Source: Streptomyces sp. GESEQ-35
GTDB lineage: Bacteria > Actinomycetota > Actinomycetes > Streptomycetales > Streptomycetaceae
Assembly (NCBI RefSeq): GCF_017948485.1
Contig: NZ_JAFFSX010000005.1
Location: forward strand, 186,001-250,000
Reading direction: 5' to 3'
DNA length: 64,000 nucleotides
Positions 23,994 to 32,124 of the stretch are shown piece after piece. The number at the start of each line of letters is the position of its first letter. Within the stretch, counting starts at the first letter, position 1. The translations under genes were made by a program, and so were the position numbers. The notes beneath the pieces were generated by a model that was not told where the DNA came from, searched no databases, and was given only the letters and a program-made list of their open reading frames with translations.

Positions 23994-24035
23994 GCGAAGG
24001 ACCTGGTCGGACGACGCAGTCCCTGGAGGCCCCGC

Positions 24036-25013
24036 ATGCAGGCATGGCAAGTACACGAGATCGGTGAGCCGAGCGAGGTGATGCGGCTCCAGGACGTGGA
24101 GCGGCCCACGCCCGGCGACGGCCAGGTCCTGCTGAAGGTGCGTGCCGCCAACATCAACTTCCCGGACGTGCTGATGTGCCGCGGGCAGTACCAGGTCCGG
24201 CCTCCGCTGCCCTTCACGCCGGGCGTGGAGATCTGCGGTGAGACCGAGGACGGGCGCCGGGTGCTCGCCAATCCCGCGCTGCCGTACGGCGGTTTCGCCG
24301 AGTACGCGGTCGCGGACGCCGCCGCTGTCCCCCCCGCACCCGATTCCCTGGACGACGCCGAGGCGGCCGCGCTGCACATCGGCTACCAGACGGGCTGGTT
24401 CGGTCTGCACCGGCGGGCACATCTGGAGGCCGGCGAGACGCTGCTCGTCCACGCTGCCGCCGGAGGGGTCGGCAGCGCGGCCGTGCAGCTCGGGAAGGCG
24501 GCCGGCGCCACGGTCATCGGGGTCGTGGGAGGTGCCGAAAAGGCCGCCGTCGCCCGGGAGTTGGGCTGCGATGTCGTCATCGACCGGCGTGCCGAGGACG
24601 TCGTGGCGGCGGTGAAGGAGGCGACCGGCGGCCGGGGTGCCGACGTGATCTACGACCCCGTGGGCGGCGAGGCGTACACCCAGTCCGCCAAGACCGTCGC
24701 CTTCGAGGGCCGGATCGTCGTCGTCGGCTTCGCGAGCGGTTCGATTCCCAGCCCGGCGCTCAACCACGCCCTGGTGAAGAACTACTCGATCCTCGGCCTG
24801 CACTGGGGCCTGTACAACACGAAGAACCCCAAGCTGGTCCAGCACTGCCACGAGCAGCTCACCGAGCTGGCCGCCCGGGGCGCCATCAAGCCGCTGGTGA
24901 GCGAGCGGGTGCCGCTGGAGGGTGCTGCGGCCGCTGTGCAGCGGGTCGGCGACGGTGTGACCACCGGCCGCGTCGCCGTCGTCCCGTCACTGGAGAACGG
25001 AACCGCCGTATGA
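24036..25013 (+). CDS. NADPH:quinone oxidoreductase family protein
   Basis: The 325-residue protein is a zinc-free medium-chain dehydrogenase/reductase. It has NINFPDVLMCRGQYQVRPPLP, the nucleotide-binding HAAAGGVGSAAVQLGKAAGA, and DVIYDPVGG. It reduces quinones or enones with NADPH, or may be an enoyl reductase. GGAGGCCCC precedes the ATG. It overlaps the following acyl-CoA dehydrogenase by 4 nt (ATGA), so a role in the same acyl-CoA pathway is inferred. Confidence 0.9.
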   Translation: MQAWQVHEIGEPSEVMRLQDVERPTPGDGQVLLKVRAANINFPDVLMCRGQYQVRPPLPFTPGVEICGETEDGRRVLANPALPYGGFAEYAVADAAAVPPAPDSLDDAEAAALHIGYQTGWFGLHRRAHLEAGETLLVHAAAGGVGSAAVQLGKAAGATVIGVVGGAEKAAVARELGCDVVIDRRAEDVVAAVKEATGGRGADVIYDPVGGEAYTQSAKTVAFEGRIVVVGFASGSIPSPALNHALVKNYSILGLHWGLYNTKNPKLVQHCHEQLTELAARGAIKPLVSERVPLEGAAAAVQRVGDGVTTGRVAVVPSLENGTAV

Positions 25014-26191
25014 CCGACGCAGCCGAACTCAAGCGCCGTACAGCCGAGTTGCTGGCGGAGCACCCGATCGCCACGACTGATCGGGTCGACTTCCTCAAGG
25101 CCCGCTTCGACGCCGGACTCGCCTGGGTGCACTACCCGGAGGGCCTCGGCGGACTGGGCGCCCCGCGTGCCCTCCAGGCCGTCGTGGACGCCGAGTTGGA
25201 GGCGGCGGGCGCCCCCGACAACGACCCTCGGCGTATCGGCATCGGCCTCGGGATGGCCGCGCCGACCATCCTCGGCTACGGCACGGAGGAGCAGAAGCAG
25301 CGCTTCCTGAAGCCCCTGTGGGTGGGCGAAGAGGTCTGGTGCCAGCTGTTCAGCGAACCGGGCGCCGGATCGGACCTGGCCGCGCTCGGCACGCGAGCCG
25401 TGAAGGAAGGCGATGAGTGGATCGTCAACGGGCAGAAGGTGTGGACGTCCAGCGCGCATCTCGCCCGCTGGGCCATCCTCATCGCCCGCACCGACCCGGA
25501 CCTGCCCAAGCACCAGGGCATCACGTACTTCATCTGCGACCTGACCGACCCGGGTGTCGAGGTCAGGCCGCTGCGCCAGATCACCGGCGAGGCCGAGTTC
25601 AACGAGGTGTTCCTCACCGACGTCCGCATCCCGGACGCGCACCGCCTCGGCGGAGTCGGCGACGGCTGGAAGGTCGCGCAGACGACGCTCATGAACGAGC
25701 GCGTCTCCATCGGCGGCATGCGCATCCCGCGCGAGGGCGGCATGATCGGCCCCGTCGCGCAGACCTGGCGCGAGCGCCCCGAACTGCGCACCCACGACCT
25801 CCACCAGCGCCTGCTGAAGCTCTGGGTCGAGGCCGAGGTCGCCCGCCTCACCGGCGAACGCCTGCGCCAGCAACTCGTCGCGGGCCAGCCCGGCTACGAG
25901 GGTTCCGGCATGAAGCTGTCCTTCGCCCGCCTCAACCAGGAGATCAGCGGCCTGGAGGTCGAACTCCTCGGCGAAGAGGGCCTGTTGTACGAGGACTGGA
26001 CCCTGCGCCGCCCGGAACTGGTCGACTTCACCGGCCGCGACGCCGGCTACCGCTACCTCCGCTCCAAGGGCAACAGCATCGAGGGCGGGACCAGCGAGGT
26101 CCTGCTGAACATCGTCGCCGAGCGCGTCCTGGGCCTGCCCGCCGAGCCGCGTACCGACAAGGACGTCGCGTGGAAGGACCTGGCCCGATGA
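25010..26191 (+). CDS. Acyl-CoA dehydrogenase, large partner of a probable heteromer
   Basis: The 393-residue protein has the flavin-site CQLFSEPGAGSDLAALGTRA and WIVNGQKVWTSSAHLARW, and ends with RSKGNSIEGGTSEVLLNIVAERVLGLP. It resembles the FadE26/FadE29-type chain of mycobacterial alpha2beta2 acyl-CoA dehydrogenases, in which two unlike chains share active sites. The gene is joined by 4-nt overlaps both to the quinone oxidoreductase before it and to a second, shorter dehydrogenase after it. Substrate could be a branched, aromatic or steroid side-chain acyl-CoA; this is not determined. Confidence 0.9.
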   Translation: MTDAAELKRRTAELLAEHPIATTDRVDFLKARFDAGLAWVHYPEGLGGLGAPRALQAVVDAELEAAGAPDNDPRRIGIGLGMAAPTILGYGTEEQKQRFLKPLWVGEEVWCQLFSEPGAGSDLAALGTRAVKEGDEWIVNGQKVWTSSAHLARWAILIARTDPDLPKHQGITYFICDLTDPGVEVRPLRQITGEAEFNEVFLTDVRIPDAHRLGGVGDGWKVAQTTLMNERVSIGGMRIPREGGMIGPVAQTWRERPELRTHDLHQRLLKLWVEAEVARLTGERLRQQLVAGQPGYEGSGMKLSFARLNQEISGLEVELLGEEGLLYEDWTLRRPELVDFTGRDAGYRYLRSKGNSIEGGTSEVLLNIVAERVLGLPAEPRTDKDVAWKDLAR

Positions 26192-27261
26192 GCGATCTGC
26201 TGTACTCGGAGGAGGAAGAGGCGCTGCGCGCCGCCGTCCGTGACCTGCTCACCGATCACTGCGACGCGGCGGGCGTGATCGCCCGCACCGAGTCCGACGC
26301 CCCGCACGACCTGTCCCTGTGGAAGTCCCTCGCCGACGCCATGGGCCTCGCCGGGCTCCTGGTGCCCGAGGCGCAGGGCGGCCAGGGCGCCTCGCACCGC
26401 GAAGTCGCCGTCGTCCTGGAGGAGTTGGGGCGGGCGGTCGCACCCGTCCCGTATCTCACGAGCGCCGTGGTCGCCACGGAGGCCCTGCTGGCCTGCGAGG
26501 TCGACGACCTGCTCGCCGAGCTGGCGTCCGGACGGAGGATCGGCGCTCTCGCCGTCGCCCTGAACGTGGCTCCGGACGGCGCCTTCAAGGTCGTACGACA
26601 TGAAGACGGCACCCTGCACGGCGAGTTGACCGGCATCGCGGACGCGTCGGCCGCCGACGTGCTGCTCGTGCCGGCGGACGACGGTGGGCTGTACGCCGTC
26701 GACGCCGCTGCCGTGACGGTCGTACCGCAGGTGTCGCTGGACCTGACGCGGCCGGTGGCGCGGGTGGTGCTGGAAGGCGCTGCGGCGCGTCGGCTGGGCG
26801 ACGCCGAACCCGCCGTACGACGGGCTCTGCGGGCCGGGGCCGGGCTGCTCGCGTCCGAGCAGTTCGGGCTCGCCGACTGGTCGTTGACCGAGACGGTCCG
26901 GTATCTCAAGGAGCGCAAGCAGTTCAACCGGCCCGTCGGCGGGTTCCAGGCGCTCAAGCACCGGCTCGCCCAGCTGTGGCTGGAGGTCGTCAACCTGCGC
27001 GCGGCCGCCCGGAACGCCGCGGACGCGCTCGCGACCGGCGAGGACGTCGATGTGGCGGTCGCCGTCGCACAGTCCTACGCGGCGCCCGTCGCCGTCCACG
27101 CCGCCGAGGAGGCGCTCCAGTTGCACGGCGGTCTCGGGATGACCTGGGAGCACCCGGTGCATCTGTATCTCAAGCGGGCCAAGGCGGACTCGATCGCTTA
27201 CGGCAGCGCGGGCGGGCACCGTGCCGCGCTGGCCGAACTGGTCGACCTGCGCGCCCCCTGA
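26188..27261 (+). CDS. Acyl-CoA dehydrogenase, small partner of a probable heteromer
   Basis: The 357-residue chain starts at an ATGA overlap. It keeps the family fold (DLLYSEEEEALRAAVRDLL, KERKQFNRPVGGFQALKHRLA, LHGGLGMTWEHPVHLYLKRAK) but lacks the SEPGAGSD flavin block and the EGTSEIQ end; it finishes ADSIAYGSAGGHRAALAEL. This is the pattern of the FadE27/FadE28-type partner chain. It is unlikely to work alone and probably assembles with the chain encoded just upstream. Confidence 0.9.
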   Translation: MSDLLYSEEEEALRAAVRDLLTDHCDAAGVIARTESDAPHDLSLWKSLADAMGLAGLLVPEAQGGQGASHREVAVVLEELGRAVAPVPYLTSAVVATEALLACEVDDLLAELASGRRIGALAVALNVAPDGAFKVVRHEDGTLHGELTGIADASAADVLLVPADDGGLYAVDAAAVTVVPQVSLDLTRPVARVVLEGAAARRLGDAEPAVRRALRAGAGLLASEQFGLADWSLTETVRYLKERKQFNRPVGGFQALKHRLAQLWLEVVNLRAAARNAADALATGEDVDVAVAVAQSYAAPVAVHAAEEALQLHGGLGMTWEHPVHLYLKRAKADSIAYGSAGGHRAALAELVDLRAP

Positions 27262-27286
27262 CGTACACCTGGGAGTAGTCCGCGAG

Positions 27287-27314
27287 AAGCCCGTCCCACC
27301 AGGGGCGGGCTTTT
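27287..27314 (+). terminator. Rho-independent terminator after the acyl-CoA dehydrogenase operon
   Basis: AAGCCCGTCCC pairs with the AGGGGCGGGCTT side and is followed by TTTT, 26 nt after the stop. Confidence 0.75.
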
Positions 27315-27446
27315 CGGTGTGCCTTCGGCCAATGAAGTGAACTCACGACGGCAGTCCGGCCAACTCCCCTTACCAACGGGTTTCTTGGGCCCCGCTCGAA
27401 CGCATACTCGCTGAGGTTTCATTCCGGAACTCCTCGGGGAGAGAGC

Positions 27447-28304
27447 ATGGCCCACACCACCCGTCGCAGAGCCCTCACCCTCGGCGCCGCCCTCACGGGC
27501 GCGCTCGTGGTGCCCGCCTCACAGGCGTTGGCGGGCGAGCAGAAGAAGCACTACCCGCGTCCCCTCTGGCGCGCCCACGCGCACAACGACTACGAGCACC
27601 CCCGTCCCCTCCTCGACGCCCTCGACCACCGCTTCGGCAGCGTCGAGGCGGACATCTGGCTCGTCGGCGACCAACTGCTCGTCGCGCACGACGAGGTCGA
27701 CCTCGACCCGGCCCGCACCCTGGAGTCCCTCTACCTCGACACGCTCGCGTCCCGGGTGAAGGCCAACCACGGTTCCGTCTACCGGGGTTACCGCAGCTCG
27801 CTCCAGCTGCTCATCGACATCAAGACCGAGGGCTCGTCGACGTACCTCGAACTCGACCGGCACCTGCGGCGCTACAAGGGCCTGTTCACCACGTACGCGC
27901 ACGGCCGGGTGTACCCCGGTCCGGTCACGGCCGTGATCTCCGGCGACCGCGCGGCCCGTGTGCCCATGGAAGCCCAGACCGTACGGCGGGCCTTCTACGA
28001 CGGCCGGCTCGCCGACCTCGGCACCTCCGCGCCCGCCTCCTTCGTCTCGCTCATCAGCGACAACTGGACGCTCAACTTCACCTGGCTGGGCGTGGGGGAC
28101 TTCCCCGCCGCCGAGCGGCAGAAGCTGCACACGATCGTCCGGGCGGCGCACGCGCGCGGACAGAAGGTCCGCTTCTGGGCCACCCCGGACATCGCGGGCC
28201 CCGCCCGGGACGCGCTGTGGACGGAACTGCTGGCCGCCGACGTCGACTACCTCAACACGGACGACCTGATCGGCCTGGAAGCCTTCCTGGACGCGCACCG
28301 CTAG
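27447..28304 (+). CDS. Secreted AIM6-like PLC-superfamily phosphodiesterase
   Basis: The 285-residue protein has an N-terminal RRRALTLGAALTGALVV signal of Tat type. The mature part follows the PLC-like phosphodiesterase pattern: HAHNDYEHPRPLLDAL, SVEADIWLVGDQLLVAHDEV, QLLIDIKTEG, and a C-terminal WATPD...VDYLNTDDL. It resembles yeast AIM6 and bacterial homologues of glycerophosphodiester phosphodiesterases; the real substrate is unknown. GGGGAGAGAGC precedes the ATG. Its TAG stop is formed at the edge of a 220-bp foldback element, so the natural C-terminus may have been altered by the insertion. Confidence 0.82.
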   Translation: MAHTTRRRALTLGAALTGALVVPASQALAGEQKKHYPRPLWRAHAHNDYEHPRPLLDALDHRFGSVEADIWLVGDQLLVAHDEVDLDPARTLESLYLDTLASRVKANHGSVYRGYRSSLQLLIDIKTEGSSTYLELDRHLRRYKGLFTTYAHGRVYPGPVTAVISGDRAARVPMEAQTVRRAFYDGRLADLGTSAPASFVSLISDNWTLNFTWLGVGDFPAAERQKLHTIVRAAHARGQKVRFWATPDIAGPARDALWTELLAADVDYLNTDDLIGLEAFLDAHR

Positions 28305-28523
28305 GGCCTGTCCGGCGGATCAGGTCGCAGGGAATCGACGGTGACTGATCAGTGCCGGTGAGCGGGGCCTGGTGCGTCCAGCTGCAAGGCGGAGGAGGGA
28401 GTCGACGCGGAGCGATGGGGGTCCCCCCGCTCGAGCGCAGCCGAGAGTGGGGGAGACTGACGACAACGCGGCAGATGGGCGTGCCAGGCCCCGCGTCTGC
28501 GGCGTGATCTGCCGGACAGGCCC
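28304..28523. mobile_element. 220-bp foldback/MITE-like element with 19-bp inverted ends and TA flanks
   Basis: The ends are GGGCCTGTCCGGCGGATCA (28304-28322) and its reverse complement with one mismatch (28505-28523), flanked on each side by TA, as expected for a TA target duplication. Inside, GCGGGGCCTGG is answered by CCAGGCCCCGC, so the whole element can fold on itself. It has no coding capacity and would need a transposase in trans. A central GGGGGTCCCCCCGCTCGAGC block pairs with CGAGAGTGGGGG, a motif I know to be dispersed in Streptomyces genomes. The left TA forms the stop codon of the upstream gene. Confidence 0.75.
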
Positions 28524-28635
28524 TAGGTCTAGACACCACACGTTCGGAGTACACGCCAGCCGCCCGGACGAACCCTCCGCTACGCCACACTCGTGGCCGA
28601 ACGCCGCGAAGCGGACGTGGCGGAGGAGGTTATCG

Positions 28636-28830
28636 ATGGCCGTGTCCATCTCTGTGGTGCTGCTGCTGTTGATCCTGGCGGTGATCTTCCTGCGCAACGG
28701 TGGGCTGAAGCCCACCCACGCGATCGTCTGCGCGCTGCTCGGGTTCTACCTGGCGAGCACGAGCATGGCGCCGACCATCAACAGCGGCCTCACGGCGACC
28801 GCGGACATCGTCAGCAGTCTGAGACCGTGA
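28636..28830 (+). CDS. 64-residue conserved membrane protein
   Basis: It begins MAVSISVVLLLLILAVIFLR with a strong GGAGGAGG Shine-Dalgarno 6 nt upstream. There is one N-terminal membrane span and a second moderately hydrophobic segment (HAIVCALLGFYLASTSMAPT), ending in SSLRP. I recall very similar short proteins across Streptomyces but no function. It stands alone between a foldback element and a convergent secreted protein. Confidence 0.78.
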   Translation: MAVSISVVLLLLILAVIFLRNGGLKPTHAIVCALLGFYLASTSMAPTINSGLTATADIVSSLRP

Positions 28831-28844
28831 GGCCGCTGTGACCG

Positions 28845-30083
28845 TCAGGGGGCCGAGAAGACCCCGATGCCGTTCGGGACGGGGCGTTCCGCACCGCCCG
28901 CGGGGTGGTTCCGTACGGTGACGGCGGCCGCGCCCGGCGCACGGGCGACCAGCGTCGACGACCCGCCGCCGTCCAGGCTGAACGCGTCGACCGAGCCCAA
29001 CCTCCCCATGATGTCGGCGACTTCGGCGATCGTCAGGCCGGTGCGGTACTCGACAGCGCCGTCCAGGGCGAGCAGAAACACCCGCCGTCCACCGTCCCCG
29101 ATGCCCACGGCGCTGCGCACCGCCGCGGTCCTGGTGTCCAGCCCGGGCAACGGCTGTCCGTCCGCCAGGACCGGGTAGCCGCCCAGGGCGAAGCGGTACG
29201 GGATCCCGGACGCGGACGCCACCAGACGGTGCCGGACCGCCACGCGCTCGCCCGCGTAGAACTTCCGCAGCTGCTGGGCGCCGGCTTCCCGGCCGACCAG
29301 CACGGTGCTGCCCCGCGCGATGGGGCCGCTGCCCGGGCTGTCGGCGGTCGACACGACCCGGCCGTCGCGGACCGTCACCTCGAAGGTGTCGGTGCTGCAC
29401 GGCGCGGCCCGGTCGGTGTCCGTGCCGCAGGTGGCCCGCACCCGGGAGACGCTGCCCCAGCCGGAGGTGAAGGCGCCGACGGAGCCCACCGGCAGGGCGT
29501 ACTGGTTGAGCCCGCCGAGCGGCAGCCGCCCCTCGGGCGTGCGGACCGACCCGGCCAGCGAGAGGCTGTCCAGCCGGGCCCGCCGGTCGGCGCCGACACC
29601 GAACACGTCCTTCGTGCTCGTGCCGGGCGGCAGCGCAGGGCCGAAGCGCTGGCCGTCGGGCACCGCCGCCTTCAGGACGCCACCCCTGGCGATCGCCGGA
29701 CCCACGCTCGCGCCGGTCGCCTCCACGCCCGGGTGCTGGGTCTCGGTGATGTTGAAGAAGTCGCCGTTGACGCCCCCTACCGCGCCCTGGGCGTCGGCCA
29801 GCCCGGAGACGGTCGCGCGTGCGGCCACCGCCCCCGGATACAGCAGGCCGAGCCGGACCCTCGGATTGCGCAGGTCGACGCTCAGCACATGCGCCCGCGT
29901 CACGCCCTTGGACGCCTGGATGTCGAACTGCTCGTAGGTGACACCCGGTGCGATGCGAGTGTCGCCCTGGACGGCGCCGGCCGGTGCCGCCCCCGTCAGG
30001 GCCGCACCGGCCAGCGCGCCGAATGCCGTGAGAAACGTCAGTAGCGCTCTTCCTGCTCCGAACCGTTTCTGACGATGCGTCAC
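28845..30083 (-). CDS. Secreted phosphodiester glycosidase (NAGPA/DUF2233) family protein
   Basis: The 412-residue protein has a Sec-type signal (about 1-38, ending AAPAGAVQG). Its NAGPA-type domain contains VGGVNGDFFNITET, VGIGDGGRRVFLLALDG and the Ser/Gly-rich DAFSLDGGGSSTLVAR. The family includes the enzyme that uncovers mannose 6-phosphate, and bacterial members cleave phosphodiester-linked sugars. GTG 30083 with GGGGGGA upstream is preferred over the ATG-like start 24 nt earlier. Two Cys (RATCGTDTDRAAPC) may form a disulphide. Confidence 0.88.
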   Translation of the reverse strand: MTHRQKRFGAGRALLTFLTAFGALAGAALTGAAPAGAVQGDTRIAPGVTYEQFDIQASKGVTRAHVLSVDLRNPRVRLGLLYPGAVAARATVSGLADAQGAVGGVNGDFFNITETQHPGVEATGASVGPAIARGGVLKAAVPDGQRFGPALPPGTSTKDVFGVGADRRARLDSLSLAGSVRTPEGRLPLGGLNQYALPVGSVGAFTSGWGSVSRVRATCGTDTDRAAPCSTDTFEVTVRDGRVVSTADSPGSGPIARGSTVLVGREAGAQQLRKFYAGERVAVRHRLVASASGIPYRFALGGYPVLADGQPLPGLDTRTAAVRSAVGIGDGGRRVFLLALDGAVEYRTGLTIAEVADIMGRLGSVDAFSLDGGGSSTLVARAPGAAAVTVRNHPAGGAERPVPNGIGVFSAP

Positions 30084-30159
30084 AAGTCCCCCCTGAGGTC
30101 TCGTCACATGTCGTGGAACTCAGGGGAATTGGACCAGACGGTGGTGACCGCCGGGGTGC

Positions 30160-30519
30160 CTATGCGCCGACGAGACGGGAACGGATCAGGAAACGCACCC
30201 CTTCGGGTGCCTCCAGCGAGAAGCCGCTGCCCCGGCCCTCGACGACGTCGACAATGAGCCGGGTGTGGCTCCACACGTCGTACTGACTCCGCGACATCCA
30301 GAAGCCCACCGGCTCCTCGACCCCGTCGACCGCCAGCTCCGCGAGCAGCACGTCCGAGCCGCCGGTACGGAACTCGCCCTCCTGGTAGCACATGGGCGCA
30401 CTGCCGTCGCAGCAGCCGCCGGACTGATGGAACATCAGCGGACCGTGCGCCTGCCGCAGCCGACGCAGCAGGTCGGCGGCCGCGGGCGTGAGCTCGACAC
30501 GCGGGGTCTCCTCATCCAT
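30160..30519 (-). CDS. DUF779 domain protein
   Basis: The 119-residue protein contains the DUF779 pattern: LMFHQSGGCCDGSAPMCY, then FWMSRSQYDVWSHT and a C-terminal GFSLEAPEGVRFLIRSRL. The clustered Cys suggest metal binding. Genes for DUF779 usually sit directly beside an AldB/ExaC-type aldehyde dehydrogenase; here the matching dehydrogenase (50613-52136) is 20 kb away. The start is ATG 30519. Function is unknown. Confidence 0.85.
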   Translation of the reverse strand: MDEETPRVELTPAAADLLRRLRQAHGPLMFHQSGGCCDGSAPMCYQEGEFRTGGSDVLLAELAVDGVEEPVGFWMSRSQYDVWSHTRLIVDVVEGRGSGFSLEAPEGVRFLIRSRLVGA

Positions 30520-30571
30520 GCGGACAGCGCAGCATGCGGGAGGTTGCGAGGGGGTTGCACACCTCGTGCGC

Positions 30572-30664
30572 TCAGTCGGCCGACGATCCGTCGTGGACGA
30601 GACGGCCGGCGAACCAGGTCTGCCGGACCCGGGTGGTGTGGATCTGCTCGACGGTGCGCGCCAG
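30572..30664 (-). pseudogene. C-terminal remnant of an amidohydrolase gene
   Basis: About 30 codons ending HTTRVRQTWFAGRLVHDGSS-AD-stop match the usual C-terminal strand of amidohydrolase (imidazolonepropionase-like or YtcJ-like) enzymes. Upstream of it the frame loses all similarity and runs into a second remnant on the opposite strand. No start or catalytic domain remains. Confidence 0.5.
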
Positions 30665-30665
30665 G

Positions 30666-30989
30666 AGGGGCCCACGGTCCTGGTCGCTCACTCCTATGGC
30701 GGCACGGTCATCTCCCAGACCGGGCTCGGCGCGAACGTCACCGGACTCGTCTACGTAGCCGCCCGTGCCCCGGAAGCCGGCGAGGACTTCGCCGCGCTCG
30801 CGGCGAGGTTCCCCACCCCTCCGGTCAACTCCGGGATCATCACCTCGGGCGGCTTCAAGTTCCTGGACCGGCAGGCGTGCCCGGCGCATGAACGCCACGA
30901 CCATCGAGGTCGACTCGGGCCACCTGTCGCTCGTGACGCACCCGGAGACGATCGCCGGGCTCATTCTGCAAGCCACGGCAAGGAGTTGA
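30666..30989 (+). pseudogene. Decayed alpha/beta hydrolase
   Basis: Frame 1 gives PTVLVAHSYGGTVISQTG, with nucleophile-elbow HSYGG, then GLVYVAARAPEAGEDFAALA. A break occurs near 30880, after which another frame gives the typical C-terminus EVDSGHLSLVTHPETIAGLI with the catalytic His in GHLSL. The N-terminal third and the lid segment are missing. Not functional as read. Confidence 0.7.
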
Positions 30990-31019
30990 CACGCCGGGTA
31001 CGCCGGGTGCGCTCGCGCT

Positions 31020-32078
31020 TCAGCGGGTCGGCCCCGCAGGCGCCGCGCTGGTCTGGCGTACCCGGAGTTCCATCGGAATGTAGCGGGGTTCGGTGTCACC
31101 GTCGGCGGCCATCAGCGTCTCCAGCTCCTGGGCTGCCTGCCGGCCCAGTTCGTCGCGGGCCAACGAGGCCGTGGTGAGCCGGCGCGAACTGGGCAGGTCG
31201 TCGACGGAGATGTCGTCGCAGCCGATCACCGACATGTCCTCGGGGACCCGCAGCCCCGACTCCTCCAACGCGGCCACCGCACCGAGCGCCACGAGGTCGT
31301 TGTAGGCGACCACAGCGGTGACACCGCTGTCCCGAACCGCGCCCACCGCGTCATAGCCGTGCCGCGCCGTATGGCCGCAGGGGACGATCGTGACGTCGAC
31401 ACCGAAGGCCGCCGCGGCCTCGAAGGCCCGGATCCGTTCCGCATTGGCCCAGGACGCCTCGGGGCCGCTGAGGTAGGCCACCCGGCGATGCCCGAGCTGG
31501 GTGAGGTGACCGCAGACGAGGGTCATCCCGCCGTAGAAGTCGACGGAGACCGAGGGGAGGCTCAGCCCGGGGACGACCCGGTTGACCAGCACCATGGGAT
31601 GGCCACGCAGGGCCAGGTCGACGAGCGCGGTGCGGTCCATGCGGGGGGAGCACAGCAGTACGCCGTCACAGCAGCGCATCAGATCCGCGGCGAGCTCGGG
31701 CTCGCTCGCCGCGTCCTCGTCCGACTCCATGACCATCACCCTGCGCCCGTGTGAGCGGGCCACCGCGGAGACGGACTTCAGGACATCGGGAAAGTACGGG
31801 TTGGACAGGTCGGGCACGAGGACGCCGATCGCGCCGGCCTCGCCGCGAGCCAGGCCCTGGGCGGCGGCGTTGGGGCGATAGCCCAGTTCGGCGACCGCGC
31901 TCTGCACCCGGCGCACCAGTTCGGGGTCGACCCGGGCCGTGCCGTTGAGAACACGGGAGACGGTGGAGGTGGACACCCCTGCCGCCGTGCCGACATCGGT
32001 GATCGTGACACGCCGCTGGCGCGCCACCGATCTGGCGGCGGACCCGCTCGTCGTCTCCGGAACTTTCGAAGTAGTCAA
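31020..32078 (-). CDS. LacI family transcriptional regulator of the carbohydrate locus
   Basis: The 352-residue protein has an N-terminal LacI helix-turn-helix (VTITDVGTAAGVSTSTVSRVLNGTARV, hinge LGYRPNAAAQGLA) and a periplasmic-binding-like sensor domain (IGVLVPDLSNPYF, VIGCDDISVDDL). No ATG fits; TTG 32078 has GGAGAG 5 nt upstream and is preferred. It lies 46 nt after the isomerase gene on the same strand and both are divergent from the ABC transporter genes. Two TGTGAAA-type half-palindromes between the divergent genes are candidate operators. The start is moderately sure, the family certain. Confidence 0.9.
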   Translation of the reverse strand: MTTSKVPETTSGSAARSVARQRRVTITDVGTAAGVSTSTVSRVLNGTARVDPELVRRVQSAVAELGYRPNAAAQGLARGEAGAIGVLVPDLSNPYFPDVLKSVSAVARSHGRRVMVMESDEDAASEPELAADLMRCCDGVLLCSPRMDRTALVDLALRGHPMVLVNRVVPGLSLPSVSVDFYGGMTLVCGHLTQLGHRRVAYLSGPEASWANAERIRAFEAAAAFGVDVTIVPCGHTARHGYDAVGAVRDSGVTAVVAYNDLVALGAVAALEESGLRVPEDMSVIGCDDISVDDLPSSRRLTTASLARDELGRQAAQELETLMAADGDTEPRYIPMELRVRQTSAAPAGPTR

Positions 32079-32124
32079 CCCAGCTCTCCAAGGCCCTTGG
32101 CTCAGCGCCAGCGTAGTTCGTCGT

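Noticed and set aside
28320..28715. Open frames across the foldback element
   Set aside because: They arise from GC-rich repeat DNA; no family resemblance or ribosome site.
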